From Bacteroidales bacterium (GTDB taxonomy: Bacteria; Bacteroidota; Bacteroidia; Bacteroidales; UBA932), in the NCBI GenBank assembly GCA_009784635.1, contig WRBG01000086.1:1-8072 (forward strand): DNA of 8,072 nucleotides, read 5' to 3'. The position numbers and the translations under genes were made by a program. The notes beneath the pieces are model-generated. The model ran no database searches. It saw only the letters and a program-made list of their open reading frames with translations, and was not told where the DNA came from. Below are positions 6,542 to 8,072 of the stretch, one piece after another. The number at the start of each line of letters is the position of its first letter. Position 1 is the first letter of the stretch.

Positions 6542-7392
6542 CGGATTTAGCCGGAAGAATTATCAATTATTTGCGTATTTCGATTACAGACCGCTGTAAC
6601 TTACGGTGTGTCTATTGTATGCCGCCTCAAGGCATTCGCTTGTTGTCCCATTCCGATATACTCAGTTATGACCAAATCGCTGCTTTCTCCCAACTTGCCG
6701 TGGGCAAAGGCATCCGCAAAATCCGCATTACCGGCGGAGAACCGCTTGTGCGAAAAAATGTCGAGAAATTAATTGCCATGCTGGCGCCCATCCAAGGTCT
6801 TACCGACCTCAGCCTCACTACCAACGGACAATTGCTGGTAGAAAAAGCCGCTTTGCTCAAAGCGGCCGGCCTCCAAAGAATTAATGTCAGCCTTGACACA
6901 TTAGACCCCGACCGGTACCGGCAAATCACAAACGGCGGAAGCCTCAATGCCGTCCTTTTAGGCATTCGCGCCGCACAACGAGCAAAGCTTGAACCTGTAA
7001 AAATCAACTGTGTTGTTGACATTGACCACGCCGTTCGGGAGCGCCGTCAAGAGGAACGACAGGGTAAGCGTCAAGAGGAACGTCGAGAGGCCCAAAAAGA
7101 GGCGATGCGTCAATTTGCGCAAAAAGAGGGATTAGAACTGCGTTTTATCCATTGTATGTCGCTCCATAAAGGCGACTTCTCTATGGTCGAGGGAGGTTCC
7201 GGCGGCGATTGCGCCCATTGTAATCGGCTTAGACTCACTGCAAACGGCATGTTAAAGCCATGCCTGTTCAGCGATATCGAATACAACATCCGCGCCATGG
7301 GATATTTGGAAGCTTTGGACGCTGCCGTACTGAACAAGCCGCCCAAAGGCACCCGCAACAACACCGGTAATTTTTCTGCCATTGGGGGGTAG
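6538..7392 (+). CDS. moaA: GTP 3',8-cyclase MoaA, short form with internal repeat insertion
   Basis: MoaA is the radical-SAM enzyme that, with MoaC, turns GTP into cyclic pyranopterin monophosphate, the first step of molybdenum cofactor synthesis. The radical-SAM cluster motif is CNLRCVYC (Cys20, Cys24, Cys27), followed by RITGGEP (63-69) and TTNG. The second 4Fe-4S cluster, which binds GTP, is CAHCNRLRLTANGMLKPC (Cys225, Cys228, Cys242). The protein ends in the conserved double glycine (283-284), so the C-terminus is intact. Two things are unusual. Residues 161-192, where MoaA normally has a conserved loop after the INxVV strand, are a charged Arg/Glu/Gln-rich stretch built on an 8-residue repeat. 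The segment before the second cluster is also about 40 residues shorter than in E. coli MoaA, giving 284 rather than about 330 residues. All catalytic cysteines remain, so it is probably active. The partner genes moaC, moaD, moaE and mogA are not in view. Confidence 0.92.
   Translation: MTDLAGRIINYLRISITDRCNLRCVYCMPPQGIRLLSHSDILSYDQIAAFSQLAVGKGIRKIRITGGEPLVRKNVEKLIAMLAPIQGLTDLSLTTNGQLLVEKAALLKAAGLQRINVSLDTLDPDRYRQITNGGSLNAVLLGIRAAQRAKLEPVKINCVVDIDHAVRERRQEERQGKRQEERREAQKEAMRQFAQKEGLELRFIHCMSLHKGDFSMVEGGSGGDCAHCNRLRLTANGMLKPCLFSDIEYNIRAMGYLEALDAAVLNKPPKGTRNNTGNFSAIGG
7045..7082 (+). repeat. Direct repeat inside moaA (period 24 nt)
   Basis: CGTCAAGAGGAACG occurs exactly at 7045-7058 and again at 7069-7082. 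The 24-nt period encodes RQEER twice, in RQEERQGK then RQEERREA. The period is a multiple of three, so the reading frame is kept. The pattern suggests tandem duplication that lengthened a surface helix or loop in MoaA. Confidence 0.85.
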
Positions 7393-7481
7393 CCGCAAGC
7401 AAGCAAGGGCGCGGCAGACGGCGGTACAATTGACACTTTGCGAAGTTTTCAGCAGGTTCTGATATGCTCGACTTTCTAAAA

Positions 7482-7513
7482 AATTTGCAAATTGATAACT
7501 TTTAAGTTAACTT
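7482..7513. promoter_or_regulatory. Two palindromes over the toxin-antitoxin promoter, putative operators
   Basis: AATTTGCAAATT (7482-7493) and AAGTTAACTT (7504-7513) are both perfect palindromes. Their centres are 21 bp apart, about two helical turns, so both face the same side of the DNA. The first covers the -33 TTG and the second covers most of the -7 element. An overlapping imperfect palindrome, TAACTT-TT-AAGTTA, lies at 7496-7509. This arrangement fits repression by a dimeric helix-turn-helix antitoxin, as is usual for hig loci. The binding role is inferred. Confidence 0.5.
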
Positions 7514-7515
7514 TG
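7485..7515 (+). promoter_or_regulatory. Promoter of the toxin-antitoxin operon
   Basis: TTG (7485-7487), a 20-nt spacer and TAACTTTG (7508-7515) match the Bacteroidota promoter consensus exactly. Only CGGC lies between the -7 element and the ATG at 7520, so the mRNA should be leaderless or nearly so, with the same spacing as moeA. Confidence 0.75.
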
Positions 7516-7519
7516 CGGC

Positions 7520-7876
7520 ATGAATAAACAAAGACATATCACATTTCATAAACACTATTTTCTTGACTTCTACTTGGAACAACCGGAAAAAGTACAGAAA
7601 AAAATAGAATATGTTTTTAAAATTATTCGCAATGTTCAAAATGTTCCGAAAAAATTCCTTGACCACATAACAGGGACTGACGGACTTTTTGAAATACGAA
7701 TAGAATTTGAAAACAACATTTATCGGATTTTTTGCTGTTTCGACAAAGGTAACTTGGTCGTGTTGTTCAACGGTTTTCAAAAAAAGACACAAAAAACACC
7801 TAAAAGTGAAATTGATATGGCGTTAAAACTAAAAGAAGAATATTACAACTCAAAAACAGATGAAAATGAAAAATGA
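7520..7876 (+). CDS. higB: HigB-type toxin (RelE/ParE superfamily, Gp49-like)
   Basis: This is a 118-residue basic protein of the phage-derived Gp49-like branch of the RelE/ParE toxin fold. Typical members are ribosome-dependent mRNA endonucleases. The family core is visible: GLFEIRIEFENNIYRIFCCFDKG (residues 55-77), then NLVVLFNGFQKKTQKTPKSEIDMALK (78-103). The second block contains the hallmark GFxKKTQKTPxxEI. The N-terminal helices run from about 15 to 50. The gene is followed by, and overlaps, a helix-turn-helix antitoxin gene. Toxin-first order is characteristic of higBA, unlike most type II pairs. Its A/T-rich composition differs from the G/C-richer moaA just upstream, which suggests acquisition. 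Nothing indicates that the toxin is inactivated. Confidence 0.88.
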   Translation: MNKQRHITFHKHYFLDFYLEQPEKVQKKIEYVFKIIRNVQNVPKKFLDHITGTDGLFEIRIEFENNIYRIFCCFDKGNLVVLFNGFQKKTQKTPKSEIDMALKLKEEYYNSKTDENEK

Positions 7877-8072
7877 AGAAATCAGAAATGCTAAAAACTT
7901 TGATGAGTTATTAGACATAAAATACGGAAAAATCGGTACAAATAGGCGTGATACTTTTGAAGAACAAGCACAATATTACGTAATTAGCGAAATGCTTAAA
8001 GAAGCGCGAAAAGATGCAAAACTGACCCAAGAACAACTTGCTGAAAAAGTAGGCACGAAAAAAAGTTATATC
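7860..8072 (+). CDS. higA: HigA-type antitoxin, XRE helix-turn-helix, cut by window end
   Basis: The frame from the ATG at 7860 is open to the window edge, giving 71 residues without a stop. Residues 41-71 start an XRE/Cro-type helix-turn-helix: VISEMLKEARKDAKLTQEQLAEKVGTKKSYI. The LTQEQLAEKVGT segment is the classic helix 2-turn-helix 3, and the remainder lies beyond the window. The start overlaps the toxin stop (7874-7876) by 17 nt. An in-frame ATG at 7866 is the alternative, and both imply translational coupling. It should neutralise the toxin and repress the shared promoter. The probable binding sites are the palindromes at 7482-7513. Confidence 0.88.
   Translation, partial: MKMKNEEIRNAKNFDELLDIKYGKIGTNRRDTFEEQAQYYVISEMLKEARKDAKLTQEQLAEKVGTKKSYI

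Larger units (their letters stand above)
7393..7519. other. Intergenic junction between moaA and the toxin gene
   Basis: The left half (to about 7450) is G/C-rich like moaA and carries a short GCAA repeat (7395-7406). The right half turns sharply A/T-rich and holds the toxin promoter. The only stem seen after moaA is a weak one (GCCGC 7392-7396 with GCGGC 7411-7415) with no T run, so no terminator is called. The composition change may mark the edge of an acquired segment. Confidence 0.5.

Noticed and set aside
7384..7389. Run of six G at the end of moaA as a frameshift site that shortens the protein
   Set aside because: It encodes the conserved C-terminal Gly-Gly of MoaA directly before the stop, so the end is natural.
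7392..7415. GCCGC/GCGGC hairpin as a terminator after moaA
   Set aside because: It has only 5 bp, a 14-nt loop and no following T run.

Overview
The window reads as the chromosome of a Bacteroidota bacterium, probably close to Bacteroidales. Three things point there. Several genes are preceded by the TAnnTTTG (-7) promoter element, twice with a TTG exactly 20 bp upstream (-33). There are no convincing Shine-Dalgarno sites. The protein families (DUF1080 lipoprotein, Tat-exported Gfo/Idh/MocA oxidoreductase, HigB/HigA pair) are typical of the phylum. No rRNA, CRISPR array, insertion sequence or prophage is visible, and no stretch over about 130 bases lacks a gene.

Layout. (1) 3-125: a tRNA-Pro(CGG) on the minus strand and a perfect 14-bp inverted repeat carrying outward-facing -7 elements. 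(2) 143-1960, plus strand: a HAD-superfamily phosphatase and a stand-alone homoserine dehydrogenase, 24 nt apart. (3) 5206-1931, minus strand: a three-gene operon encoding a Tat-exported Gfo/Idh/MocA oxidoreductase, a DUF1080 lipoprotein and a TIM-barrel isomerase-like lipoprotein. The last gene ends 30 bp inside the convergent homoserine dehydrogenase gene. (4) 5321-7392, plus strand: moeA and moaA, overlapping by ATGA, for molybdenum cofactor synthesis. (5) 7520 to the right edge: an A/T-rich HigB-type toxin gene followed by a HigA-type antitoxin gene cut by the window end.

How the genes work together. The minus-strand operon looks like a minimal, wholly exported 3-keto-glycoside cleavage module: C3 oxidation by the oxidoreductase, cleavage of the glycosidic bond by the DUF1080 protein, and processing of the product by the TIM-barrel protein. 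It has no SusC/SusD transporter, glycoside hydrolase or regulator beside it here. moeA and moaA act at the last and first steps of molybdopterin synthesis, and the other moa/mog genes must be elsewhere. The toxin-antitoxin pair is probably an acquired, self-regulated cassette. Two palindromes 21 bp apart cover its promoter.

The main points for a second look are the keto-glycoside operon, the nearly leaderless promoters of moeA and higB, the paired palindromes at higB, the tandem-repeat insertion inside MoaA, and the 30-bp antisense overlap of the two convergent genes.
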